Below are positions 1-7,448 of a stretch of 64,000 nucleotides of DNA, in pieces. The translations under genes were made by a program, and so were the position numbers. Within the stretch, counting starts at the first letter, position 1; the number at the start of each line of letters is the position of its first letter. The notes under the pieces are model-generated. The model was not told the origin of the DNA, ran no database searches, and saw only the letters and a program-made list of their open reading frames with translations. The DNA is from Pontiella desulfatans (lineage in GTDB: Bacteria > Verrucomicrobiota > Kiritimatiellia > Kiritimatiellales > Pontiellaceae). The DNA is taken from assembly GCF_900890425.1 (NCBI RefSeq), contig NZ_CAAHFG010000003.1:248001-312000 (forward strand), written 5' to 3'.

Positions 1-330
1 GCATTCGGTCGATAGCGGTTCGTAATGTTTTTCATAGTGCTTCAGCCAATGTGGCATAGCAGGCTTGAGGCGCTTCCCGCACAGTTGTCCAGAACGAAGC
101 CACAGAGTTTTGAGGGTCTTGCGCAATTCAGCAGAGTCGTACTCGCCTTTGCGGCCGCGTTTGCCCCTGGAGGGCGTAAACGAGTCGTTGAGCAGCTTGG
201 TGGCATGCTTGCGATCATAGCCGCATACCGCGCATACTTCATCGAGCAACCGGGTCTTGTAGGCCTTTTCCGCGCGCCTATAGCGGCGTTTTTGTACCGC
301 GATGTATTCCATTCTGGTTTCGCAACTCAT
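1..330 (-). CDS. Transposase / integrase-core protein, N-terminal part (runs off the window)
   Basis: An open minus-strand frame enters from the left edge, so only the N-terminal ~110 residues are visible. The protein begins MSCETRMEYIAVQKRRYRRA and continues with LLDEVCAVCGYDRKHATKLL. This helix-turn-helix pattern is typical of transposases with an integrase (DDE) core that scan DNA with an N-terminal HTH; the catalytic core lies outside the window. I start at 330 because AGGGAGG at 340-346 lies 9 nt upstream; an in-frame ATG at 339 touches the Shine-Dalgarno and is less likely. A 14-bp palindrome (343-356) sits directly upstream. Family assignment is from memory of similar proteins; intactness cannot be judged. 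Confidence 0.6.
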   Translation of the reverse strand, partial: MSCETRMEYIAVQKRRYRRAEKAYKTRLLDEVCAVCGYDRKHATKLLNDSFTPSRGKRGRKGEYDSAELRKTLKTLWLRSGQLCGKRLKPAMPHWLKHYEKHYEPLSTEC

Positions 331-342
331 CTCTTTCATCCT

Positions 343-356
343 CCCTGTATACAGGG
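343..356. repeat. 14-bp perfect palindrome before the transposase gene
   Basis: CCCTGTATACAGGG is a perfect palindrome overlapping the ribosome-binding region of the truncated transposase gene. It could be an operator for autoregulation or part of an insertion-element end. No matching copy is visible elsewhere in the window. Confidence 0.4.
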
Positions 357-539
357 TGTGATTTTTTGTGAGTCAACGAATCCTTTCCGCCCGCATCCTA
401 TCGGATGCTTCGGTGTCATTTAATTTGAGGCAACTCGACGGCTATGCATGTTATGGGGCCGGCCCTTGCTTCTGCGCGCGAGATAGGGCACATTTGCACC
501 CATAACGTATTAACGTGTTAGGAACGGAGGAACCAAACG

Positions 540-1520
540 ATGCCCACCAACTTCCAAGGAGTCGAATTTCCCAAGCCGCCGAATCTGGCGATTACACCGC
601 GGATGATTGCCTTTGCCGCTGTTGGGGTGCTTGCGGTCGGCACCGTGATAACCAGCATCTATACGGTTCCGGCGGAGTCGATCGCCGTGGTGCTGCGGTT
701 CGGGGAGGCCGTGGCGGAGGTGGAATCCGGGTTGCGCTTCAAGCTGCCCTTCGGAATCGACCGCATTCAGAAAGTGCCGGTGAAGCGGCAACTGAAGCAG
801 GAGTTCGGGTTCAGTACGCCGGGGGCGACCAACCCGGCACAAACCTCCCGCGAATCCATCCGGGAAACCGCCATGGTTACGGGCGATCTCAACGCGGCTC
901 TGGTTGAATGGATTATTCAGTACCGCATCGTGAAACCGACCGAATATCTTTTCAATGTTCGCGACCCGGCGGAAACGCTGCGCAATGTTTCGGAGTCGGT
1001 CATGCGCGAGGTCGTCGGCGACCGCACGGTCGATGAAGTCATCACCATCGGGCGCCAGGAGATCGAGGCGGAGGCGCTGGTGAAAATGCAGGAAGTGGTG
1101 AACCGGTATGCCATGGGCCTGATGATCGACCAAGTGCAGCTGAAAAATGTCAACCCGCCGCGTGCCGTGCAATCCTCGTTTGATGAGGTGAACAAAGCGC
1201 AGCAGGAGCGGGAAAAGCTGATCAACATGGCGAACGGCGAATACAACAAAGCCGTTCCCCGGGCGCGGGGCAAGGCCAACCGTCTGGTTTTGGAGGCGGA
1301 AGGCTACAAAACCAAGCGGATCAACGAGGCCCAGGGGGATACGGACCGGTTTAATGCGCTACTGGCGGAATACATCAAGGCGCCGGAAATTACCCGCCGC
1401 CGGCTTTATCTGGAATCCATGGCCGAGGTGCTTCCGCAGCTGGAGTCCAAAATCATTATTGATGAAAGCGCAAAAGGAATTTTGCCGCTGCTGCAGCTCG
1501 ACTCGGGAAAGGGGCAATAA
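540..1520 (+). CDS. hflK: HflK, SPFH-family modulator of FtsH protease
   Basis: This is a 326-residue membrane-anchored SPFH/prohibitin protein. One transmembrane helix lies at about residues 20-42 (MIAFAAVGVLAVGTVITSIY). It is followed by the SPFH domain (AESIAVVLRFGEAVAEVESG) and a C-terminal coiled coil rich in Glu and Ala (about 220-290). In the known family HflK and HflC form a periplasm-facing cage around the FtsH AAA protease and tune membrane-protein turnover. GGAGG about 10 nt upstream supports the ATG. The next gene starts directly after the stop codon and encodes the HflC partner, which fixes the assignment. The N-terminus lacks the long Gly-rich cytosolic segment of enterobacterial HflK. 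Confidence 0.93.
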   Translation: MPTNFQGVEFPKPPNLAITPRMIAFAAVGVLAVGTVITSIYTVPAESIAVVLRFGEAVAEVESGLRFKLPFGIDRIQKVPVKRQLKQEFGFSTPGATNPAQTSRESIRETAMVTGDLNAALVEWIIQYRIVKPTEYLFNVRDPAETLRNVSESVMREVVGDRTVDEVITIGRQEIEAEALVKMQEVVNRYAMGLMIDQVQLKNVNPPRAVQSSFDEVNKAQQEREKLINMANGEYNKAVPRARGKANRLVLEAEGYKTKRINEAQGDTDRFNALLAEYIKAPEITRRRLYLESMAEVLPQLESKIIIDESAKGILPLLQLDSGKGQ

Positions 1521-2483
1521 ATGAAAGCGCTAAATAAAGTAACGAGTGTTGGCGTGGCGGTCGTCATTTTGGGCGGAGTTGTTCTGCTGGCAAAAAGCCT
1601 CTATGTTTTGGACATGACCGAACAGGTCATTATCACCGCCTTTGGGAAACCGGTCGGCGATCCGGTCGTCGAGGCGGGGCTGCATCTGCGGACGCCGTTC
1701 ATCCAGAAAGCGAACCGGATCGAAAAACGGATTCTCGCCTGGGATGGCCAACCCAATGACATGCCGACGAAGGACAAGCTCTATATCACGGTCGATACCT
1801 TCGGGCGCTGGCGGATCAAGGATCCGCTGCAGTATTTCCTGCGCCTGCGCGATGAGCGCAGTGCCCAGTCGCGCCTCGACGACATCCTTGGCAGCGAAAC
1901 GCGCAATGCCGTGGCCAAGCATGAGCTGATCGAGATTGTGCGCACGACGCAGAATCGTCAGCCGATGGTCGACGATACCTTGGCCGAAGGGGTGCAGGCG
2001 TCCACGCAGCTGCTTCCGATTCGCAAAGGGCGCAACACGATTGAGCAGGAGATCTTCGCCAAGGCCGCCGACAAGCTGACGGACTTCGGAATCGAGCTGA
2101 TGGATATCCGCTTCAAACGGATTAACTATAATGAAAGTGTGCGGGCCAAAATCTATGACCGGATGATTTCCGAGCGCCTGCAGATTGCCAGTCGCTTCCG
2201 CTCCGAGGGCGAAGGTGAAGCGGAGATGATTCTGGGGGATATGGAAAAAGACCTGCAGGAGATCGAATCGGAAGCCTACAAAAAGATTCAGATCCTGAAG
2301 GGAGAGGCGGAGGCCCGCTCCACCGAAATCTATGCCAGCGCCTACAACCAGTCTCCCCAGGCCGCGAACCTGTACGAGTTTGTACAAATCCTCGAGACCT
2401 ACAAGACCGGGCTGGATAGCAAAACCCGCCTGATCCTCTCCACCGACAGCGACCTGTTCAAATACCTCAAAAGCATCGACTGA
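1521..2483 (+). CDS. hflC: HflC, SPFH-family modulator of FtsH protease
   Basis: This 320-residue protein has an N-terminal membrane anchor (about residues 9-29), an SPFH domain (TEQVIITAFGKPVGDPVVEAG) and a Glu/Ala-rich C-terminal helix containing RFRSEGEGEAEMILGDMEKD. That order matches HflC, the obligate partner of HflK. The ATG abuts the hflK stop with no gap, so the two are almost certainly translated from one mRNA. The family acts at the inner membrane in FtsH quality control. Nothing is missing; the C-terminal tail ends LILSTDSDLFKYLKSID, as expected. Downstream lies a repeat-filled gap with no obvious terminator. Confidence 0.93.
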   Translation: MKALNKVTSVGVAVVILGGVVLLAKSLYVLDMTEQVIITAFGKPVGDPVVEAGLHLRTPFIQKANRIEKRILAWDGQPNDMPTKDKLYITVDTFGRWRIKDPLQYFLRLRDERSAQSRLDDILGSETRNAVAKHELIEIVRTTQNRQPMVDDTLAEGVQASTQLLPIRKGRNTIEQEIFAKAADKLTDFGIELMDIRFKRINYNESVRAKIYDRMISERLQIASRFRSEGEGEAEMILGDMEKDLQEIESEAYKKIQILKGEAEARSTEIYASAYNQSPQAANLYEFVQILETYKTGLDSKTRLILSTDSDLFKYLKSID

Positions 2484-2525
2484 TTTTCCCGGTCGATCGA
2501 CGGTTGTGGGGCTGCGGTTTTAGGG

Positions 2526-2835
2526 TATTATACCCAATTAAACAGCTTTGTTTTTTTACCACAGAGGTCACCGAGACACAGAGCAATTGAACATTCCCGC
2601 TCCTCTGTGCCTTCGTACTACTATCCGTCAATTTCTTATTTTCCTGACAAGTTTTCACCACCCGCTGCGCTAGAGGACACTGAGGCTCAGAGGATTAGGA
2701 TGCTCTGTGTCTCTGTGTTCTCTGTGGTAAAAAAATCCGTGTCTTCGGTGTTCATCAGTGGTTCTAAACAATTGGGTTGCGGCTATGCCGCGCTAGGTCC
2801 TCTGTGGTGAGATTATTCAAGTTAAGTTCATATTA
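2526..2835. repeat. ACCACAGAGG-type inverted-repeat element, copy 1 (expanded)
   Basis: This fills the 349-bp gap between hflC and the desaturase gene; no gene is supported. The left edge reads TATTATACCCAATTAAACAG, followed by a T-run and ACCACAGAGGTCACCGAG. The right edge reads CCTCTGTGGTGAGATTATTC and then AAGTTAAGTTCATATTA. The interior contains extra nested words (GAGGACACTGAGGCTCAGAGG and its near complement). The same outer edges recur at 33879-34008 and 37715-37829, and the left edge again at 63977. The right-edge TTA is also the stop codon of the minus-strand desaturase gene. Confidence 0.8.
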
Positions 2836-4239
2836 AACTTCCGCTGGTTTCGGCAGTCCGAGTTCGAGCATGCCCTCCTTGAGGCGGACGGGATAGGTTG
2901 CGAGGTCGCGCTTGCCGGGGCGGGTGAGCACCTTGCCTGAGCATACATCATATTTTGCATTGTGCTTCGGGCAGGAGATGCAGCCGTCCTGCAGTACGCC
3001 GTTGGCCAGCAGGGCGAACTCGTGGGTGCAGACGCCTTCGGTGGCGCGGTAGTCGCCCGCCGCCAGTTGATAGACCGCATAGTGCTCCTCGCCGATCACG
3101 ACATCGATTGAATCGTTTTCATCCAGCTCGCCAACCTTCAAGGCCGGATGCCAAATCAGTTCCTTGCCCGGCGTTTCGCACTGCGGGATGTTGGTGGCTG
3201 TTCCGGCTTCTTCGGAGCCATCCTTGCGCTTTACGATCCGGCGCTCGGGTAAGGCACCTTGGATTTCGCGCTTGATGAAGAACGTCGTATCCTTCGCCTG
3301 CTGTTTTAGCGCCGGCAGCATTTCCTTATAGACGGCCCACATGCCTTTGTAGGGCGCAGGGAGCTGCTCTTTTACGCGTTCGTGGAATTTGGGCAGCGCA
3401 TGGAACGGCATGAGCGGATGCATGTGGTGCTCGATGTGGTACTGCATGTTCATGTAGAGAAAGCCGAGCAGGGGATTGACCTTGATGGTGCGCGAATTGG
3501 CGCGGTGGTCCCACACGTTTTCATCCAGCCCCGCATGCTGCGCCAGCACAAATGCGCGTTGCACGCCGTTGGCATAGAACTTTGGGCCAATGAAGTAGAG
3601 CAGGGGAATCCAGCTCTGGTAGACCACCGCGAGCGCAACAGGAACCAGGTTGAGGGCGAAGGAGAGCCGGGCCCAGAAAAACATCCGGCCATATTCTTCT
3701 TCGGGCACGAATTCCTTCGCGGCTTTGCTGGGGATGCCCAGCGTGTGCTGGATGAGGATGGGGAAATAGTAGGTGCATTCCTTCAGGCTGAAAAAATCGA
3801 GGAAGTGCGGCCAGAATTTCGGTGGGCGCGTAACGGTGATTTCCGGATCCACCTCGGTGATCACCGTGTAGGAATGGTGCCGGGCGTGCGACCAGGTGGT
3901 GAATACAATATCGCGCTGCTGCATGGCCGTGGCAAAAAAGTTGAGCGCCGTGTTCATCCACTGGGTCTTGAACACGGTGTTGTGCGAGCTTTCGTGCCAC
4001 CGCGCATCGCAGGCGCAGTAAAACATTCCATAGATCAGGAATGCGGGAATGGCAAAAAGCAGGCCGTGTGGAATCGCCAGCCAGGCGAGGGCTCCGGTAA
4101 GCAGCAGGGATGCAATCCACAGCGTGGTGTTGATGATTCCATGGATATCGTCCTTTTGCATGAGTGTCTTGAACTCGCGCCGGTCGATATCCGCCTTATA
4201 CCATTCTTCCTCGATAATGAGGTTGTGCGGGTTGGTCAT
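2833..4239 (-). CDS. Membrane fatty-acid desaturase fused to a C-terminal Rieske [2Fe-2S] domain
   Basis: The 468-residue protein has two parts. Residues about 1-330 are a membrane di-iron desaturase: hydrophobic helices near 40-75 and 175-210, and three histidine boxes HESSH (about 83-87), HARHH (about 118-122) and HIEHH (about 273-277). Residues about 365-468 are a Rieske ferredoxin with CTHEF and CISCPKHNAKYD, giving Cys-x-His and Cys-x2-His cluster ligands. Desaturases need an electron donor, so the fusion probably supplies its own last carrier. The substrate may be an acyl lipid or another lipid and cannot be told from sequence. No ferredoxin reductase is adjacent. A GGAGACAT-like site precedes the ATG. 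The stop codon lies inside the repeat at 2526-2835. Confidence 0.85.
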   Translation of the reverse strand: MTNPHNLIIEEEWYKADIDRREFKTLMQKDDIHGIINTTLWIASLLLTGALAWLAIPHGLLFAIPAFLIYGMFYCACDARWHESSHNTVFKTQWMNTALNFFATAMQQRDIVFTTWSHARHHSYTVITEVDPEITVTRPPKFWPHFLDFFSLKECTYYFPILIQHTLGIPSKAAKEFVPEEEYGRMFFWARLSFALNLVPVALAVVYQSWIPLLYFIGPKFYANGVQRAFVLAQHAGLDENVWDHRANSRTIKVNPLLGFLYMNMQYHIEHHMHPLMPFHALPKFHERVKEQLPAPYKGMWAVYKEMLPALKQQAKDTTFFIKREIQGALPERRIVKRKDGSEEAGTATNIPQCETPGKELIWHPALKVGELDENDSIDVVIGEEHYAVYQLAAGDYRATEGVCTHEFALLANGVLQDGCISCPKHNAKYDVCSGKVLTRPGKRDLATYPVRLKEGMLELGLPKPAEV

Positions 4240-4294
4240 GGTTATGTCTCCTGTTTAACATCCTCTTCCCCCGGTTCCGTTAAACCCCAACCCA

Positions 4295-4350
4295 AGCGGA
4301 GGGCCCGGTTTCACCCGGGCCGCAGGCGAGGTGGAACTCGCCCCTCCATT
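4295..4350. repeat. GGAGGG...GGTGGAACC-type repeat between desaturase and URO-D genes
   Basis: The stretch GGAGGGCCCGGTTTCACCC followed by GGGCCGCAGGCGAGGTGG and AACTCGCCCCTCC contains two nested inverted repeats. Related words occur at 37285-37465, 37970-38000 and 54690-54780. The 119-bp gap holds no gene. Confidence 0.7.
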
Positions 4351-4358
4351 TGTTAACG

Positions 4359-5411
4359 CTATGCCGTCGCCGGCAGTTTCAGTTTCGCACCCGGATAAAG
4401 CGCCTGGTAGCTCTCCTGCGCGAACGCTTCCTCGATGAAGGCGACCATGTTTTCAATGGAGGTGTCGCTTTCAACCGAGTGGGACGGCGAAAAGATATAG
4501 CCGCCGTCGGCGCCAAGCTTGAGCAGGCTGCGCGATTCGTTGCGGACATCCTCCGCCGTGCCGAAGGGGAGGGTCTTCTGCATGCTGAGTCCGCCGTGGA
4601 AGGCCAGGCGGCCGCGGTAGGCCGGCAGGATGGAATGAATGTCCATGACTTCCGGCTGGAAGGGGTTGAAGCAGTTGAGACCGGCATCAACCAGATCGTC
4701 GAACAGTTCATCCACATCGCCGCAGGAGTGGATCATGACAAACTTGCCCGCTTCGCGGACGTGGCCATACATGCGCTTAAGCTGGGGGAGGATATATTCG
4801 CGCCAGAACTTCGGGCCCATGATGAGACCGTGTTGCTGCCCCCAGTCGTCGCCAAAGTAGACGGCGTCGATGTCATACTTGAGCGCCTCTTCCACCTGCG
4901 CGAGGTTGTAGTCGGCAATGGCCGTCAACAGTTCATGCACGAACTCCGGCTCCTCGATCATGTCGATCATGAAGTTTTCCATGCCGCGGACCGTCCAGGC
5001 GCGTTCGTAGAGCGAAAAGCCGATTTCAAACACGCGGAAGCAGTCGGAATAGGTTGAAAGCTTTGGCTCAATGTTCTCAAAAAAGCGTTGATCGAGCGGG
5101 TCGGGGAATTCAAAGCCTTCCATGGTCGGTTCCGGGATCAGGCAGTTTTCAACCACACCGATATCCTTGTCGACGCTCCGGTCCCAAATCACGCCGAAGA
5201 CATCCCTCAGGCGGTCGTTGCCAATATCATCGAAAAAACCAATGTCGCTGCCGACCCGGACAATATGGTTGCCGAGCGTCTTCTCCAGGTCGTCGCAGCC
5301 CAGGTATTCCTGCAGGGCCTTTTCGGGTTCTTCCGTGAATTTATACGACCACGGTACATATGGCGGCTTTTCGCCGTTGAGCACGGCCCTAACTACTTCT
5401 CGTTTAGTCAT
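4359..5411 (-). CDS. URO-D-family (uroporphyrinogen decarboxylase-like) methyltransferase, intact
   Basis: This is a 350-residue TIM-barrel protein of the URO-D superfamily. It contains PYVPWSYKFT near the N-terminus, YFGDDWGQQHGLIMGPKFW in the middle, FVMIHSCGDVDELFDDLVDAG (barrel strand with His and Cys) and LAFHGGLSMQKTLPFGT late. Members outside heme synthesis are often corrinoid-dependent methyl transferases; true HemE is less likely because the HemE N-terminal signature is absent. The gene is divergent from a PocR-AraC regulator at 5641, a likely regulator-target pair. I start at 5411 because GGAGA lies 5 nt upstream; the longer frame begins at 5432. It is the only intact URO-D copy of three here. 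The substrate is unknown. Confidence 0.8.
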   Translation of the reverse strand: MTKREVVRAVLNGEKPPYVPWSYKFTEEPEKALQEYLGCDDLEKTLGNHIVRVGSDIGFFDDIGNDRLRDVFGVIWDRSVDKDIGVVENCLIPEPTMEGFEFPDPLDQRFFENIEPKLSTYSDCFRVFEIGFSLYERAWTVRGMENFMIDMIEEPEFVHELLTAIADYNLAQVEEALKYDIDAVYFGDDWGQQHGLIMGPKFWREYILPQLKRMYGHVREAGKFVMIHSCGDVDELFDDLVDAGLNCFNPFQPEVMDIHSILPAYRGRLAFHGGLSMQKTLPFGTAEDVRNESRSLLKLGADGGYIFSPSHSVESDTSIENMVAFIEEAFAQESYQALYPGAKLKLPATA

Positions 5412-5439
5412 CATTCTCTCCATCGTTAACACCGTTGGT

Positions 5440-5557
5440 TTTAATGCGTAACGGGTAATTCGTAATTGACTTGGCTTGTGGATGGTATGGCCAATTTACG
5501 CATTACGCATTACGCATTACGCATTACGCATTACGCATCACGCATCACGCATCACGA
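5440..5557. repeat. GCGTAAC/ACGCATT word repeat with 7-bp tandem tract
   Basis: The 229-bp gap between divergent URO-D and regulator genes opens with AATGCGTAACGGGTAATTCG and ends in a tandem run of ACGCATT (about six copies) drifting to ACGCATC (three copies) at 5497-5557. Related words occur at 10505-10580, 27140-27215 and 57525-57570. The divergent promoters must lie within or beside it. Confidence 0.75.
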
Positions 5558-5640
5558 ATGTATCACCACCCCCAAGAATGCCCATAGACACAGATGCTAA
5601 TAAAATGGACAAACATGCTGTTGTTGCATAAAAGAAGTCC

Positions 5641-6462
5641 ATGAACCCGCAGATGGACTATATTTTCAGCGATGAAATGCTCAAGTTGCTGGGGCAGTTC
5701 ACCTCCTTGACCGGGGTGCGCATTGCCTTTTTTTCAATGAGCGGCGAAGAACTGTGCATCGGCCGGAACCGGAGCATCTGTGGCTATTGCGCCATGCGGC
5801 GGCGGGAAAGGGGGTTCGATAACGCCTGCCTAGCGAATGACCGGCAGGGACGGGAGGCCGCACTGGATCGGGAGGGGGCGCATTTCTACCAATGCCATGC
5901 CGGGCTGTGCGAGGCGGTTATGGCGGTGCGTGTTGGGGAAACGCCGATCGGCTATGTCATGATCGGCCAGTTTCGGCTGGCGGGGGCGGCGGAGAGCATC
6001 CGCAACGGGCACGAAGCGGCCGCCATGGGAAACATGCCCGTCTTTGAGCGCGAGAAGGTGGATGATCTGCTAGGCATGTTCGAGGTGCTGATCCACTACA
6101 TTGCAAACCATGCCCTGGTTGGCCGGCGCGATTTCGACCTGCTCCATCCGCTGGTCGAGCGCATGCGGAGCAGCCCCGAGGTGGCGCTTTCCCTTTCCGA
6201 GGCGGCGCGGTTCATTGGTTTGAGCGCTTCCCGCCTATCGCACCTCTTCACTTCGATGATGGGCGTAAATTTCAAACGCTTTCAAATGCAACTGCGTCTG
6301 GAGACGGCCGACCGGTTGATGCAGTCGCACCCCGACTGGCGCATGGCACGCATTGCCGAAGCCTGCGGTTTCGAGGATCCCCTATACTTTTCACGCGCGT
6401 ACAAAAAGCACCGCGGCATTCCGCCTTCGAAGAGAGAAAAAGGGGTCAAACGCAAAATATAA
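5641..6462 (+). CDS. PocR-domain AraC-family transcriptional regulator
   Basis: The protein has 273 residues. Residues about 10-160 match the PocR ligand-binding domain, with the Cys pattern CGYCAMRRRERGFDNACL and YQCHAGLCEAVMAV. The C-terminus (about 180-265) carries two AraC helix-turn-helix motifs (LSEAARFIGLSASRLSHLF and IAEACGFEDPLYFSRAYKKH). PocR domains are known to sense small molecules in propanediol/corrinoid regulons and in anaerobes. Divergence from the URO-D gene suggests it controls that gene. The last nine residues (KGVKRKI and neighbours) are encoded by the 29-bp inverted repeat at 6439-6467, so the natural C-terminus was replaced when the element arrived; both HTH motifs are complete. 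Confidence 0.85.
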   Translation: MNPQMDYIFSDEMLKLLGQFTSLTGVRIAFFSMSGEELCIGRNRSICGYCAMRRRERGFDNACLANDRQGREAALDREGAHFYQCHAGLCEAVMAVRVGETPIGYVMIGQFRLAGAAESIRNGHEAAAMGNMPVFEREKVDDLLGMFEVLIHYIANHALVGRRDFDLLHPLVERMRSSPEVALSLSEAARFIGLSASRLSHLFTSMMGVNFKRFQMQLRLETADRLMQSHPDWRMARIAEACGFEDPLYFSRAYKKHRGIPPSKREKGVKRKI

Positions 6463-6467
6463 AGATT
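6439..6467. repeat. 29-bp REP-like inverted repeat, left arm
   Basis: The unit AAAGGGGTCAAACGCAAAAT followed by ATAAAGATT is repeated as a perfect inverted copy at 8880-8908. Together they bracket the RAYT and IS4-type transposase genes. The same 20-bp arm forms a palindrome at 9526-9590. REP-like arms of this kind are known to accompany RAYT transposases. Confidence 0.85.
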
Positions 6468-6500
6468 GACGGTGAGTCTGAATGCCGATAAACGTTTTCC

Positions 6501-7448
6501 ATGCCTCGCAAGCTACGAATCGAATATCCTGGAGCGACCTATCACGTGATCAGCCGGGGGAACTACCGAAAGGATTTGTTCGGGGATCGGGGTACCTGCG
6601 AGTCCTTCGAAAGTGCGATCTTCGAGACGGCGGACCGGTGCGGGTGGAAGCTTTTCGCCTATGTGATCATGCGCAACCACTATCATTTGGCCGTGGAAAC
6701 TCCGGAGGCGAATCTTGTCGATGGGATGCGCTGGCTTCAGAGTACCTTCGCCACCCGTTTCAATCGCTTTATGAATGAATCCGGCCATGTTTTCCAGGGA
6801 CGCTACAAATCGATCATTGTAAGCGAGGATCGACCATTGCTTGGATTGATCGATTATATACATCTGAATCCTGTTCGTGCCCGATTGTGTTCCATCGACC
6901 AGTTGCGAAACCATGCATTTTCAAGTTATCCGAAGTATTGGGAGCGTTCGCTTCGCTCTGGATTGCAGCGTTCCAGGATGCTTTCTTTTTGCGGTATGCC
7001 CGATACGCCGGCCGGTATGGAGTTATATGAACAGCGATTAAAGCTTGTAGATGAGGGCGACCCGGAAAAACACGACCTCATGAGCAAGGAATACTGCAAA
7101 GGGTGGTTCGTCGGAACCAATGAGGCAAAGCAAAAGTTGGCAAGTGAACTCGAAGATGCCAATCCCTTTGCGGTTTGGGATGGTGCCGATATGCGCGAGC
7201 TTAACGAATTGCGATGGGAAAGGTTGGTTCAAGAAGAACTGACGCGGGCTGGCAAGAGCGAAGCGTTTGTGATCGCTGATTCGAAAGGTGCCGCATGGAA
7301 AGTGGAGATCGCAAAGCGTCTGCGCAGGGAAACCACGGCGCGGAATCAATGGATCGCGGATCGTTTATGCATGGGGCATCCAAACTATGTCAGCAATTTA
7401 GTGAACCGAGACCACATTCATCCCATAGGTGGTGCTGACGGAGAGTAA
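6501..7448 (+). CDS. RAYT: REP-associated tyrosine transposase (Y1_Tnp)
   Basis: The 315-residue protein starts MPRKLRIEYPGATYHVISRG, the standard Y1-transposase opening. The HUH metal site is NHYHLAVETP (about residues 55-64), and YIHLNPVRA (about 119-127) ends the catalytic domain; the nucleophilic Tyr lies just before it. A C-terminal extension (about 150-315) contains an HTH-like segment near the end (NQWIADRLCMGHPNYVSNLV). RAYTs are single-strand transposases that mobilise REP palindromes. The gene lies inside a pair of perfect 29-bp inverted repeats, its likely cognate ends. It appears full length. An IS4-type gene lies between its 3' end and the right repeat. Confidence 0.9.
   Translation: MPRKLRIEYPGATYHVISRGNYRKDLFGDRGTCESFESAIFETADRCGWKLFAYVIMRNHYHLAVETPEANLVDGMRWLQSTFATRFNRFMNESGHVFQGRYKSIIVSEDRPLLGLIDYIHLNPVRARLCSIDQLRNHAFSSYPKYWERSLRSGLQRSRMLSFCGMPDTPAGMELYEQRLKLVDEGDPEKHDLMSKEYCKGWFVGTNEAKQKLASELEDANPFAVWDGADMRELNELRWERLVQEELTRAGKSEAFVIADSKGAAWKVEIAKRLRRETTARNQWIADRLCMGHPNYVSNLVNRDHIHPIGGADGE

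Noticed and set aside
5497-5557. Tandem ACGCATT run resembling a CRISPR array or iteron set
   Set aside because: The unit is only 7 bp, has no spacers, and the same words occur in other gaps; it is treated as a word repeat.
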